A stretch of 64,000 nucleotides of DNA from Dryocosmus kuriphilus (Eukaryota > Arthropoda > Insecta > Hymenoptera > Cynipidae): positions 115,287,209 to 115,351,208 of the forward strand of contig CM076194.1 in assembly GCA_038277395.1 (NCBI GenBank), given 5' to 3'. Positions within the stretch are counted from its first letter, which is position 1. Every line of letters starts with the position of its first letter. Shown here one piece after another: positions 36,752-48,773 of the stretch. The position numbers were made by a program, and so were the translations under genes. The notes below the pieces were generated by a model that worked only from the letters and a program-made list of their open reading frames with translations, ran no database searches and was not told the DNA's origin.

Positions 36752-38257
36752 CGTTTTTTAGAAATGTGTTAATGGTATGTTTAGATGAAGTGCAAGCGAG
36801 TGGAATATACCTGTTCTTTGATGGAAAGCGGAAAACGTTATATGGATCAGGAACTCGAGATAATTGCTTTCTGTAGGAATAGGACATATTATTAATAAGG
36901 AAATGAATATTACATTACCTTGACAGTTTAGAAACAATTTCATGAGTCATGATGAGTCTAAGTTATAATAATAAGAAGTTTTTAGAGGAAAAACCGAAAG
37001 TCGATATTTTTTATGAACTGTGAGCTCCCGATAAAAAATGTACGAGATTAAGTATTACTGTCTCACATTACGTACCGCAACGAATCATAAATCTGCTCCA
37101 CTTTGAAGGGCCTTTGCCACGTGTCTTGTAACCGACATTCAATCTTTCTCCTGGACGAAATGGGTTTAGATTCAGGCTTGAAACTTGTTCCGTGTTCCAA
37201 TATATTTTTCCCAACTTGTTAAAATAAATTGATAGTTTCTCACTTGTTCCTTTAGAATACGGGGTAGCCTTTAAAATTGTTTTAACATAAAACGTCAAAA
37301 ATTTGAAATTATAGGATTTTGAATGTTAATTATTTCAAGTTTTACAGCGAGTCACTCACTTTTGGACGTTTTTTTAAAACTAACTTTAAGTCGACTTTTA
37401 AATATATACTTATATAGTTTGAATACCTAGTAACCATTTAAAATTCAATACTTGAAGATTGAAATATACAAAAAATGTTTATTTCAAATTTAAAGAAAAA
37501 AATTGTTTAATTCGGAAATTCAGGCCTTAATATCTAATAATTATGAGGTCGAGACGAAGGGCTAAATTAGATAAATTAATGTAAATGTAATTTTTTATCA
37601 TTTTATTTTAAAAAATTGTGTACGAATGAATTCTGCACAGCAAAACTCTACACACAATAATGCAAAACAACTGAAAAATCATTGTGGCCTGTAGAATTTT
37701 GCTGTGCAAAATTTATTTTTGTATATTTTTTAAAATTAAAGCAATAAAAAATCATTAAATTGACTTGCCAAGTATTATTTATTTTGTAAAATTGTATGGT
37801 GGGAGATATAATTGGGTAGGGTGTACCTACATTTGTTTTAGTGGCCTGAAGAAACTTTTGAAAGCCGGGAAGAAACCGGGAAATGATGACTAACTGTTCA
37901 CCGGGAAATGAGTCGTGATTATATTTATTAAACTTTTTTTTCTTGATTATTGTCCATTTGTGCTTTTTGAAGTTGAAAGACTACTGTAGTCAAATCGAAA
38001 GTAACACAAAAGGGAAATATCTTCTTTTTTGTGCTAAATTATTATTTCACCCGGAGCTATGACAGGTGTCTGTACTGAAATTAAGTGGCATTTATCGTTC
38101 GGCGAAGGATCGCTTCTAGCGATAATATAATTAATGCTGGACTTTCATCTATATGACTGCTAAATCAGAGGCAGAATAAAGTTCTCGTGAGCTAGAAGGA
38201 TTGAAATTGAAAGGGAGGGAGGAATCCACGAATCAAGCCAAGTCAGAGGTTGTGAGA
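36752..38257. other. Non-coding stretch with a microRNA-like hairpin and hAT-like fragment
   Basis: Contains the hairpin at 37634-37708 (listed separately) and a fragment with GCCGGGAAGAAACCGGGAAA words at about 37862-37920 resembling the subterminal part of the hAT-like elements. From about 38165 an open segment reads RELEGLKLKGREESTNQAK upstream of the candidate start at 38258. Confidence 0.45.
37634..37708. ncRNA. Candidate hairpin RNA (precursor-microRNA-like fold)
   Basis: TGCACAGCAAAACTCTACA at the 5' side pairs with TGTAGAATTTTGCTGTGCA at the 3' side (19 positions, one mismatch). An inner CACAATAATG/CATTGTGG pairing makes a 75-base hairpin with a terminal loop. The length and long nearly perfect stem resemble a microRNA precursor, but a relic of a small inverted-repeat element is equally possible. 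Nothing shows transcription. Confidence 0.3.
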
Positions 38258-38560
38258 ATGCCATTAGACGAGCCGCAAAAGGCGAAAGAAAAGTAAAGCT
38301 TCGCAGCAAACCGAGAATCGATTCTGAAGCATAATTTCCTCCATCGTAAAATCACTCGTATCGTCTATCATCCTAATTTTCTCGTAATTGATTCATTTCG
38401 TGTAATTTTTTTTTACAGTGTTGGTTTCTTATTGTTCCGAATGGAAGATAAAGGCGACCTTGGTTTGCTTAGCTCCCATGAAACAAGACGCATGCTTTTC
38501 AAGGTTGTAAAGGAAAGGCCCGGTGAAGAAGCCTATAAAGCTACGTTCTGGAGTGTTGTC
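38258..38560 (+). CDS. Candidate two-exon gene start, CARD-like
   Basis: Exon A 38258-38292 (ATG, 11 codons plus 2 bases) is followed by GTAAAG. A 126-base intron ends in TTTTTTTTACAG at 38418. Exon B 38419-38560 is completely open and ends at GTGAGT, a good donor. The phases agree (2 bases plus 1), so the frame runs through both exons to 58 residues. The second exon reads GDLGLLSSHETRRMLFKVV then KERPGEEAYKATFW. The pattern (LL, then charged R-rich helix, then RG/RP-x-EAY/F) resembles helices 3-5 of a caspase-recruitment domain. This resemblance is from memory and weak; no downstream exon was found. Confidence 0.3.
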
Positions 38561-40131
38561 GTGAGTTTGACCCCGCAGTGTCATACCCAGCTGCATGTAT
38601 CCTCACTCCAGTAGATACTTTCACGACATCCGACCTAGGAAAGAGATAGCAAGTCCATTTTGTCCTTCTTGATCCGATCCAGTACGCTGTGTGATTCTGC
38701 AAAGTCGTATAACATGAAGTAGATGTTCATTTGTCGAGCACAACGCCGATGAAATTAATGCACAACATTGATGAGATTGAATCGCATCATCATGATGATA
38801 TTAATGCGCACCCACAGCGATTCAGACTCGATTCTCGCTCACATTCAACCACGAGTCGCGTATTTATTATTTCCTTGGTACGAGCGTGTTCAACTCGACC
38901 AGATATGCAAGTGGGTCGCTCTATAATCTTTATGTCACTCGGTTATGCATACAAGTTCGACATGCACGAACAGGGTAGAAACGAAGAAAAGCGTGATCGT
39001 GGAATCAATTAGAGATCTGGTGTTCCGACAATCCTGGCTACAGATACCAGAAACATATCCTACAGTGTAAGGATTTGCTCAATTTTTATTACTGAGTCAG
39101 AGAGGAAATGTTTATTCGCTTGTTAGAAATATTTTATATGAGTGTGCTATGTTAAGAGGCACTTGCATATATTCTTAGCAATATTTTCAGTACCTAAGTT
39201 CGATTCTTATGATAATGAGATTTAATGTACATTAATGGACGCTACATCTTCCTAGTATGGTAATTAGAACCTTGTCATACAACCCTATCATGGAATCGTA
39301 CACTGAGAGACTTTTTGTTACAATAAATGATAAAAGTGATTTAAAATTTAGTATAATATCGTTTCAGAATAGGGAAAACCGAGATCTTATTACAGTTATT
39401 CGTATCACAGTATCAACGTTTAATATTATCATAACAGTCTTTAATACGTGAAGAAGACAAGTTAGTATTCTAAGTACGAAATATTATGAACCTCTATTCC
39501 AAAAATTAACATTACGTAAAAAATAATATTTATGCTTCTAAGTTTTGGAATAATAATTTGAATAAGAGAAATAGTGAATATCATAATATGAGAAACGTAT
39601 TTTAGAAACTAATATTCTCGATATGAACTTGACAGAAACCTGAAATCCATGGCAAACTTCGAAATCATACATCTCGATTTTTCATATAGTTTCATTTGAG
39701 AATCTTTCTTGATAGTATTTCCGACGTTTTCGGATCGAGCCCGATTTTTGCCGAGCTGAATGCCGGGCAGCCGGCACATGTTTTGCCGGCGTTCGCATGT
39801 TTTGCGTTTGCGCCTTTTGTTGAGATTTTTTCAAAATATTCCATAAGTTAGATTAGCCGTGGGGTTTAGTTGTTAGGGAGAAAATTCGGTGGGCCTAAGT
39901 AGGTATGTAGTTCAGTGGTTCGAATCCCATCACACAAGCGTTTCCGATTTTTCATAGAGTATAAGCGTGCGATTATATGTAGTGAACAAATTAATTATAA
40001 TAATAAAATTATCCGTGTCTGTGTATCTATATTTAAATGTAAATATTTCTGAAGTGTATCACTCATCACAGGTTTATTTTTTCCCCTACTTCCGAAGGTT
40101 AATTTTGGTGGGGTGAGGCATTTTTCATATA
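38561..40131. other. Non-coding stretch with a tRNA-like segment
   Basis: No further exon is recognised. At 39750-39800 GC-rich words (GCCGGGCAGCCGGC, GCCGGCG) form a local palindrome. At about 39856-39939 TTAGTTGTTAGG and GGTTCGAATCC resemble pol III box A and box B at roughly the right spacing, so a degenerate tRNA-derived sequence is possible; the acceptor stem does not pair well. Confidence 0.35.
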
Positions 40132-40257
40132 GTGGGAAACCACATCAGACTGTTCAAAAAATCAATTTTTTTTATTGCATAAATCGGTAGTATATCTATT
40201 CAAGAGCATGCTCAAGAAATTTCAAGTCGAAATTCTAAGTCCTTCATATGATACGGG

Positions 40258-40293
40258 TATAAAAGGGAGCGCGCTCCAGTTTATCGCTGGAGC
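40258..40293 (+). promoter_or_regulatory. TATA-box core promoter candidate
   Basis: TATAAAAG at 40258-40265 in the context GGGTATAAAAGGGAG is a close match to a metazoan TATA box. About 30 bases downstream, where initiation would be expected, lies a short hairpin (GCTCCAG 40273-40279 with CTGGAGC 40287-40293). A 24-codon frame follows at 40345. Confidence 0.4.
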
Positions 40294-40344
40294 AGAGAGC
40301 AGGTAGAAGGAAGCAAGGAAGCAAGGAAAGCAACAAAAGAGGAT

Positions 40345-40419
40345 ATGATGGCTTTAAACCATGCCTATGAAGAAGAAGAAGAAGAAGGATTGCTATATGG
40401 TGCTGGAGTAGCCGATTAA
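40345..40419 (+). CDS. Small candidate ORF, acidic 24-residue peptide
   Basis: Two consecutive ATG codons start MMALNHAYEEEEEE, then GLLYGAGVAD and TAA. The acidic run is a (GAA)6 microsatellite. It lies about 60 bases downstream of the expected initiation point of the TATA box, and a GTAAG donor-like site follows the stop at 40423. No homology is recognised; it could equally be the untranslated first exon of a spliced transcript or non-functional. Confidence 0.2.
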   Translation: MMALNHAYEEEEEEGLLYGAGVAD

Positions 40420-41064
40420 AATGTAAGCCCTTTATATAATTTATTACTGTCTTGAATTTCGAATTTTCAGCAGTATTTTTTTCAAACGCGTTTTTCTCGA
40501 AACCACTTTTTCTCAACTTGCATGCACTCTAGCGCAGCGAATTATTGACTGATTTTAAAAAACCAAAGTTATAATTGTTCGTTATTAAATTACCTATTAG
40601 GTGAAATAACTTTTGGAAAAATCAAATAACTTTAGGATCTGTTTGTTCTTAGGATCTTTTTTTTCAAAAAAAAAAAAAAAAAAAAAAAACTTAAAAAGGG
40701 TGAAATTTCCAACTTTTTTTTACAATCCCATACATTTTTCAATTTTCAATATTTTAAAGTAAAAGTTGGTTCATCTATTAAAAAAACTTGTAAATAATGT
40801 AAAAAAAAATTTATTTTTTGCTTTCAGGTGATTTTTGAGACCTTCACGCTGCACGCAAGTTAGGAACTCCGACCACGAACGTCGATGTTTAGCAGCTTAT
40901 AACTTGGAAGATTTTGAGTAAAACTAGTTGAAAAAATTGTGATATGTAGTTTAAAACATATATAAAATGACCTCAAACTTTCAATTAATTCTAGTTATTT
41001 TTTCCCTTTCAAAAAAATTCCCAAAAAAGGCATAAGAATCAACCTTCTAATGTGGTTTCCCCCC

Positions 41065-43583
41065 TTAACATCGTTTTCAATTCGTTCCGCAACTTTGATA
41101 CAGTGAAATATAAATTCTCACAGGTTTTATAACAGTTACTGCAACATCTTTTTCATTTATTCAAACGAAACTATCAATTTTGTCGGTTGAAAACCACTAT
41201 ACATATTAATTTTTGATACGCAAACCCTGTCTTCCCTATTCTGAAACGATATTATACTAAATTTTAATTCACTTTTATCATTTATTCTAACGTAAAGTCT
41301 CTCAGTGTGACGACGTGAAATTTAAGTTAAGGAAGAAATACATACAAGATATCAGATGATCATATCCCTTGCATCTTTCACTACTTCATCTTTATTCTTT
41401 CACGTTTTGCTAAGCATCACGATTGGCTAGCTGCAGGAATTATCAACTTTGCATCCTGTTCAATAAGCCATATATTTTATAAAACCGTGATGATCGTAAT
41501 CTCGCTGATGAAGCAACTGATATTCGGAGTCGACTTTCCCTGAAAAGCTCATCTGCTCTGACAGTAAAACTCCTGCCCTCGTGTCTAGAGTCACTTTTGA
41601 ACGTGATCGGTCAAGAAATGGTGCAATGGTATGAGTTGTGCTGTCGGTTTCTTACTGATGATAGATGCGATTTATGACTTTCACGGAAGAGCTGACTCGC
41701 ATAGTGGCGCAGATGCATTGTACGAAATTGGCACTGACTTTTTACGACAGTACACACAACTGACGCTTTGAACCTCGGCTGATCCGTTATTCTTTAGTGG
41801 ACGCAAACCGTTAACCGCAACAGTAAACTTTCGTTTACGTGTGCATTCGCTTCTAAACACTACCGCATTTTCAAGGACATCATTCCTCTTCGAGTCACGT
41901 TTTGACAATTTGGACCACGTGACTGTCTGGGCATCATGTTGTGATTTGCATTTGAAATTTTAACCAGACTTAATAGATAGGACGAAGAAAGAACATCTAA
42001 TAGGTGATATTTGTGCGCAAGCCTTTGCCTTGGAATGTTATCTCTCTTGTAAACAAGTAACACATCATTTTCTAACTTATGTTAGTCTAATTTTAAATAG
42101 ATTGATAATGACTATCTTGAGTACCATTAATCACAAAGTTGCCGGAAGCAGCTCAAATCATGATACTCGATTGAAAGTGATCGATGAGTTCGGCAAATGA
42201 ACTTCTTCATGTTATCTTTTTTTGGTCTTCTCGACCTGATATTTATGAGCTAGTAAACGTCATTGATACTCATTTTGGTAGAATTTATTTTTAATTTTCT
42301 AGTTTGACCAAGCGAAGTCTGATTATTTCGGATAGGTAGATCAGTGTCGATCTGAAAAGCGATCAACCATATTTAGTAATGGGCTAGACACCTATACCTA
42401 TACCGAATATGCTTTAGAATAAAATTACCTCTCAAAAAATGTATAGAAAAGATTTTTCGGTGAAATTGGCTCATACGATTTTTGATGAGCATCACGTGAA
42501 ACATAAAAAATTCCAACTTTCAGCCAATTTGATCGAAAGACATTTTTCACACATTTTGGGCGAAGTCCTTTCTGTTACGTGATGAAAACTTAGCTCAGAC
42601 GATAATTCGAAAAAATATATATTAGGACACATTGTTATTCGATGAAATGAATTTCGGTAAAGTAAACATTAGTTGATGTAGGATTTTGTGAATATTCTTG
42701 CGGCTTCCCCTATGCCATCATCTGTTGGTTTCTTAGGTTACTTTTTGTTTTGATTATATACCATCTCAATTGTTAAACATTTTAGAAGGAATTCTCGTGG
42801 GGTCGATGGGAACAAGCGAAAGTGTATTTGAATCATCGTGAGCAGGTTTGCGACACAATGAAAAGGAACCAATACCTATGTACATCGAGTTCTCTTGTTA
42901 AAGTGGCCGTTCTTAAAAGAGATTGCTTCTGTTAGTCCGGCACGCTCCTTTGGATATAACCGGGAGATATGCAGCCCCGCATTTCGTGTACAAGTTATAC
43001 AAGCAAGTCTTCCATTGTTATTATTGCGATGATGCATCGGTATCAAGGCGAAATGCTGCAAGAGCAACACAAGCCGTGTGAATTTATTATCCATACGGCG
43101 AGATAAAAGCGATGGGAACTCCATTGAGTTTGCGCGCTCTTTCGCGTTCGGCTATATGTTGGTTGGATATCGTGGTACGCAAGCAACGTTCGATTCGCTT
43201 TCAATCGATGCGCATTGTAGCTACATTACGCTGCGCATCGAATCAATGGAGTACCGACACTTTCACGAGAAACGGTCTCCAAGAGAATCTCCTTTCGCGG
43301 ACTGCAAACTCCACCAATGACTAAAAGATACCTATCTGCTCTGACTTCCGTTTTTATACTCTCGAGAAAATACCTTCAGGCAATTGCGAAACGATCGATA
43401 CTTATGCAGTTTGAAAAAGATTATGCGCGACGTAAAAGGAAGTCTTATTCTTGGATTTGGAGATAGCAGAGTGTAGAGTAAGCAATGTTTTGTTGACGAT
43501 TATTTTTACCAACTTAAAATAGGCTGGCTGCATTCTGCAAGCATATTGTATAGAGATGAGAATTAAAATTATTGTCTTGGTGT
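41065..43583. other. Non-coding stretch
   Basis: No gene is supported. The patch at 43085-43320 is less AT-rich and open in two frames (80 and 70 codons) with inverted words GATGCGCA/TGCGCATC. No domain is recognised. Confidence 0.4.
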
Positions 43584-43625
43584 ACATAGATAGATAGATA
43601 GATACTAGGTAGATAGGTAGATACT
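43584..43625. repeat. (ATAG)n microsatellite
   Basis: Runs of ATAG/GATA tetranucleotides with some TAGG variants. Confidence 0.9.
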
Positions 43626-46427
43626 TGGTAACTCCCCTCAGTTTCGTCCCTCAAGTTTGACAGAAGATCTTTGGTTGCAACTTGAAAAATTCGTCACTGA
43701 AAAGTGGGCGGTAATTTTCAGACTTACAATTAAATGTATCTGAATCTTTTTTTATCAATAAAGTTATTTTTCGTTTCTATCACTTCAATTCCTGATGAGT
43801 TTTGAATTAATAGTTTATTGCATAAAGCCAATCCCAATTAAAGTGACCACAATTTAGCAATTCAATTTCTGAGAGCATAAATATCTTAAAAGATAGTTTA
43901 TCATGTTTTTTAGAAGCCTAACACGTCATCACGATCTTTCATTTAATTGCCTAAACTTGGGGTTTTATTGAGCATTTCTAGTCAAGAGTGGCTTAGGGTC
44001 CACTCAAGTGAAGAAAGATAACAAATCCCAGACCCGTTCCTGATAAAAAGTCTCGGTTATGTTTGCAGGCACGCGTTTCCTGTCTCTCACTTCGACAAAG
44101 ATACATCTGAATTTACATAAGTCTAACATAAACCGGCGTTAACCAAGCACTGCAACGGAGTTCGAGTATCCCGCAATCTTTCTTTTTCCTGCATTAGACG
44201 ATGAAAGTAATCTTTAGCCTTAGGCCTAACGTATATCTTTAGTCTAAATTCAAAACGCGGTGCACAACCGATTTTACATCCACATCTTGTTTTACTGATT
44301 CTGTCTGGAATTTGATTAATGTTAACTTTATCAGGAGCTTTTGATTTAAGCTTGCTTGTAAATATGAAAAACATGTGGTTCAATGCTCTTTTGCGAAGGG
44401 ACACAAAGATAAATGTAGGACCGCCTTTGGCGATTCAAACGTTTCAACGATAGCAGTGTTCGAGGCCAGTATCCGGCTGTCTGGGCAGCCCACGTTACGA
44501 TTTTGTGCTTTTTATCCAAGCTTCAAGGTAGACCCGTCCGATTCATGAGATGAGAGATTTCATTCGTGAACAATGGTCAAGGTCGATCTCAAGGAGGTCT
44601 TTCGTCTTCTTTCTCTGGAGAGCGGTCGGGTAAAAATGAAACCACCCTAGCAAAAACGGACAGAAAATCAGAATTCTGGAATCTGGCTTACTTTTGGATT
44701 TTGACCACCATATTGGATCCGCCATTTTTTGAATTTTGGCATTTTGACTTAGGATTTGAAATCAGCGAGCCGAAAAATCTTTAAGTACCATGATGATGAA
44801 ATATGGACCGGTGAAAATAGTTCATGCCTCAAAGGAATGGAATAAGATATTTAATCGCCTTTTTACCATGAAGTCGTAGAATAATTTACATGTCGCGTTT
44901 GGAATCGGCATGAAAAAATATGTAACACATAAATTATAAGAACTGCGCGCTCGTCGAAATCGATAAGTGAAAATTTTCTCAAAAAATGTCAAATTTTGAC
45001 CTATATTTTCAAGGCCAAGAAATTTTTTTTACATTTTCTCTGTATTTTTCCCACATTCCGTAGGTATCTAAATACAACTTCCAAAAGGATTCATCCCTCC
45101 ATTTCATTTCTGTCGAAAGATAATGAATTTTGACGCAAAAAGTATCACTTTACTCCGCTGTGTGTCCCATCAGCGCAAAGTTTGCGTACCAAGTATACGT
45201 AAACATCACATGTGAACAAGATATAGTAAATCAACAGATAAGAGCTGAAACGGGTAGGGTTGGTTCATAACTTATGAAGTAAAGCAATTAGATTGTAGAA
45301 ACAAAGTTACGAAACGTAGATAGAAAAACGAGGCTAGAATATTAAATAGTTTTCACGTTGATCCACATTTCTCTTTGTTCAAAATTTACTATGATCAAGT
45401 ATATCCAAAAATTATTTTAACCTCATCTTCAATCTTGACTCACATTCTTTTCCTCTATGATTATTATCTATCTATAATTCTTATCCCCTTTTCTCAAAAA
45501 TTCTTTACATGACATTTTTTTCTTCCTCTTTTCTTCGGCCTCAGACGTACAATTAGTTTCTCCTTATTCCTTCATTCAGCTACACTTTCGTCTACCTGTC
45601 GAGGTTCGAAATATAAGACATGAAAGTGATTTCTCCAAAGGGCACTGATTCCTGGCAAGGGTCGAGAAGAAACTCAAAGGGCTTCCAGCTTTCTCATGAC
45701 GATCCAGTTACACAAGGGAGGAAAGTGCGTATATTCACGCCATTGGTTTACCACAGACTCTTGTCATTTTTCAAATCGCGAATATTGAAAGACAGGATGG
45801 AAACCTCCATATGTTGCAATATAAAATTTATCATCAATTAATGATATCTGACCAACTTTTTGCAAATACTTGTTTCAAAATTTAAATTTTATATGATAAA
45901 AGTTTTTTATCAGTAATGGTTTTTGCTTCTTTTATATTACAACGATCTCGTAAAATTGATTACTTGCTGCTGAAAGAAAGACAGTTGTGCTTTCGTGATT
46001 TTTGACGAATGTCAAAAGTTCAGTCACGAGATGACCGGCACAAGACGAAAGAAACACGTAACGTTGTGAAGCTTCTTGATAGTCGTCGATTTGGTTAATT
46101 GTCCTACTAATAGGGTTAAGTGCTCGGGTTATGAAATGTCGGAAGTGCAACGTTCTTCTTTCCCGAAGCCGTAATAAATAAGTAAATAACAAAAACTTCT
46201 TCCTTATGATTTTAAGACTTCTGAGCCAATTAAACTTATCGTTAATGAAATCATAAACCTCGTTTACACTTTCACTTTTGCCCTAACATTACGTTTTCCA
46301 GTATTAAAGTATAAGCACAGACATCATGCTGTTTATATGCATAATGAAAAAAAATTACTTTATATTTGCAAGTTAAATGTTTAACAACTCACGATTGTTT
46401 GTAGTAGCAGATATTGCATATCGAATG
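43626..46427. other. Non-coding stretch
   Basis: No gene is supported. Around 44690-44770 a sequence with ATTGGATCCGCCATTTTTTG and TTGAATTTTGGCATTTTGAC has the look of a dispersed repeat, but no second copy is in the window. Other parts are AT-rich. Confidence 0.4.
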
Positions 46428-46581
46428 CTCCTATTCAAAAAACAGTAAATCGTCATGACTCCAAATAAAAACGCAATTCACGCCATTTATAGCAAGTATA
46501 TACAACTATTTACTTACTGTAGATGGCACTGGTTGCATTTTTATTGTGAGCCATGACGATTTACTGCTTTTTATATAGGAG
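46428..46581. mobile_element. Short palindromic MITE (154 bp)
   Basis: CTCCTATTCAAAAAACAGTA at the left is matched in inverse by TACTGCTTTTTATATAGGAG at the right. The shared core CAGTAAATCGTCATG is perfect, and pairing continues into AATAAAAACGCAA/TTGCATTTTTATT. No clear target duplication was seen. There is no coding content. Confidence 0.75.
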
Positions 46582-47203
46582 AAGTCGATATATTATGTTC
46601 CATTAGTCATTTTTCTTTAGATGTATCGGGTTATAATATTTTCGGTTAACGTGAGAAATATTTTTGCAAATATTCATGTTTATTAAAGAAATTTTTCTGT
46701 GAGTTTATGAGTAGGATAATCAGGCATCGTCGATGATTATTGACGGGAGAAGTTAAGCCATTATGTATTGGTCATTATAACTCATGGGGAATGCATTAGC
46801 TGATGATGAATGGGCTCTTCGATAAATTGTGTATTAGAAATTTTCCTGTTCGTGCACTATACTTTAATTACCTTCTGCAATTTTCCCCTCTAAAAAGCAC
46901 GAATGGTAACGTTCATTTAAATACATATAAATTATAAATCTTTACGCGTAACGATATTAGTATATTACTCGAGGAACTATTTATTCAGATTAGATTCATT
47001 TTTTTGTATACTATAACGAGCCCCATAAAATATACATATTACATACATTTCATACTTTAATCCAATGTGTGTGTTTCCTTTTATTGTGAAAGAAGAGCCT
47101 GAAAATAAAGGGGTAGCTGAAACTGGTTTTAGCACCTTGACGGAAGTAGTAGTAGTAGTAGTGCTTTTACTACTTTACTCTTTGCTGGAACCAGCCTTTT
47201 CAG
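46582..47203. other. AT-rich non-coding stretch with (TAG)n
   Basis: No gene is supported. A short TAG trinucleotide run is at about 47143-47161, immediately before the composite repeat cluster. Confidence 0.45.
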
Positions 47204-48260
47204 TTTTTACATTCTCATCAGAGAAAGTATTAGATTTATGTAAAATTTGACTTTGGCGGATTTCATGAAGTCTCCACGTTTTGAGATCTCCTGAATCCGA
47301 AAAAACTGTTTTTACGACGGTGTTTGTCTGTCTGATGTCGTCGTCGTCGTCGTCGTTGTTGTCGTCGTCGTCCTCGCCATAGTCGTTGGAGTCTGTTCCC
47401 ACGATAACTTTCGAAGGACTAATCGGATTGGAGTGCGCTTTGGTAAACTTCTTTAAGGGGTAAAAAGAAAGGACGAGTTCGTTAACCAGCGGTTTTTGAC
47501 CAACGGTTATGGTTTTGTCCATCCAAAATGGTTTTCACAAAATCAAAAAATTCATTTTCTGGCTAAACTCTAGCAAACGCTATTAAAATTAAAAAAGTCT
47601 GGTTTCCCGCCAAAATATTCCAGATAAAAAAAAATGGTAAAGAACAAAGTTGTTCAATTCAAAAATATCTAAAAATTTTGTTTTAACCATTTTTTGATAA
47701 AATGCACGTTTTTTTTTAATCGATAAAACGTTATTAAAAATAAAAAATTTCAAATTTCCTGCCAAACTATGCAAGATACGGAAAAATGATAATAAACAAA
47801 AGTTGTTCGCCTCAAAAAGATGTACAAATTTGATCTCTACCATTTTTTTGAGCAGACGCGTAGTTTTTGAGTTATTCGTGAAATATGTTATGAAATATAA
47901 AGCAAACCACTTTTCAGCAAAACTGTGCAAGATATGAGAAAGTATTAACAAGCAGAATTGTTCACCTTGGAAAGAGCTACAAAATTTATTCATAAGACTC
48001 ATCGTTTTACTTTTTATCATCATCGTTTTTACGTTTCAAAAAAATGTAATTATCGAGCGCAAAGCGCGAGTTTCATGATGAGAATGTATTCCTTAAGGGC
48101 GATAGAGCCTTAAGTAAAATAATTTTTTTTGTAATTTTTAATTTAAAGGTTTATACGATCCATAAACACCGAGCGCGAAGCGCGAGTGCCAACAGACGCG
48201 CGCCCATACTTCGCTCGAAGCGCGATATGAGAATGTGCCCGCGAAGCGGGCAGATTTTTT
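47204..48260 (+). repeat. Composite repeat, plus copy 1 of cluster
   Basis: Left end TTTTTACATTCTCATC, long GTC-rich tract (about 47337-47372), conserved block, two to three subunits (one shortened near 47575), internal box GATGAGAATGTATTCC, two GC palindromes, right end with the GCCCGC/GCGGGC hairpin and AGATTTTTT. It abuts the next copy directly at the T run. Confidence 0.9.
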
Positions 48261-48773
48261 GCATTCTCATCAGAGAAGGTATTAGATTTATGTAAAATTT
48301 GACTTTCGCGGAATTCATGAAATCTCCACGTTTTGAGATCTCCTGAATCCGAAAAAACGGTTTTTACATGTTGTTGTCGTCGTCGTCGTTGTTGTTGTCG
48401 TCGTCGTCGTCGTCGTTGTCGTTGGAGTCTGTTCCCACGATAACTTTCGAAGGCCTAATCGGATTGGAGTGCGCTTTGGTACACTTCTGTAAGGGGTAAA
48501 AAGAAAGGACGAGTTCGTTAACCAGCGGTTTTTGACCAACGGTTATGGTTGTGTCCATCAAAAATGGTTTTCACAAAATCAAAAAATTCATTTTCTGGCT
48601 AAACTCTAGAAAACACTATTAAAATTAAAAAAGTCTGGTTTCCCGCCAAAATATTCAAGATAAAAAAAAATTTTTAAGAACAAAGTTGTTCAATTCAAAA
48701 ATATCTACAAATTTTGTTTTAACTATTTTTTGATAAAATGCACGGTTTTTTTTTAATCGATAAAACGGTATTT
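48261..48773 (+). repeat. Composite repeat, partial plus copy 2 of cluster
   Basis: Begins GCATTCTCATCAGAGAAGG directly after the T run of the previous copy. It has the GTC-rich tract (about 48372-48420) and parts of two subunits. It is truncated within a subunit near AAAACGGTATTTAAAAAAA, where an inverted copy starts. Confidence 0.88.

Larger units (their letters stand above)
40132..41064. mobile_element. MITE-like element containing a promoter-like sequence
   Basis: The ends GTGGGAAACCACATCAGA and, on the other strand, GGGGGAAACCACATTAGA are inverted repeats. The interior is AT-rich with a poly(A) tract at about 40670-40689. A clear target duplication was not found. No transposase is encoded. 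Confidence 0.6.

Noticed and set aside
39856..39939. tRNA gene
   Set aside because: Box B is good, but the acceptor stem and anticodon arm do not pair; at most a degenerate tRNA-derived relic.
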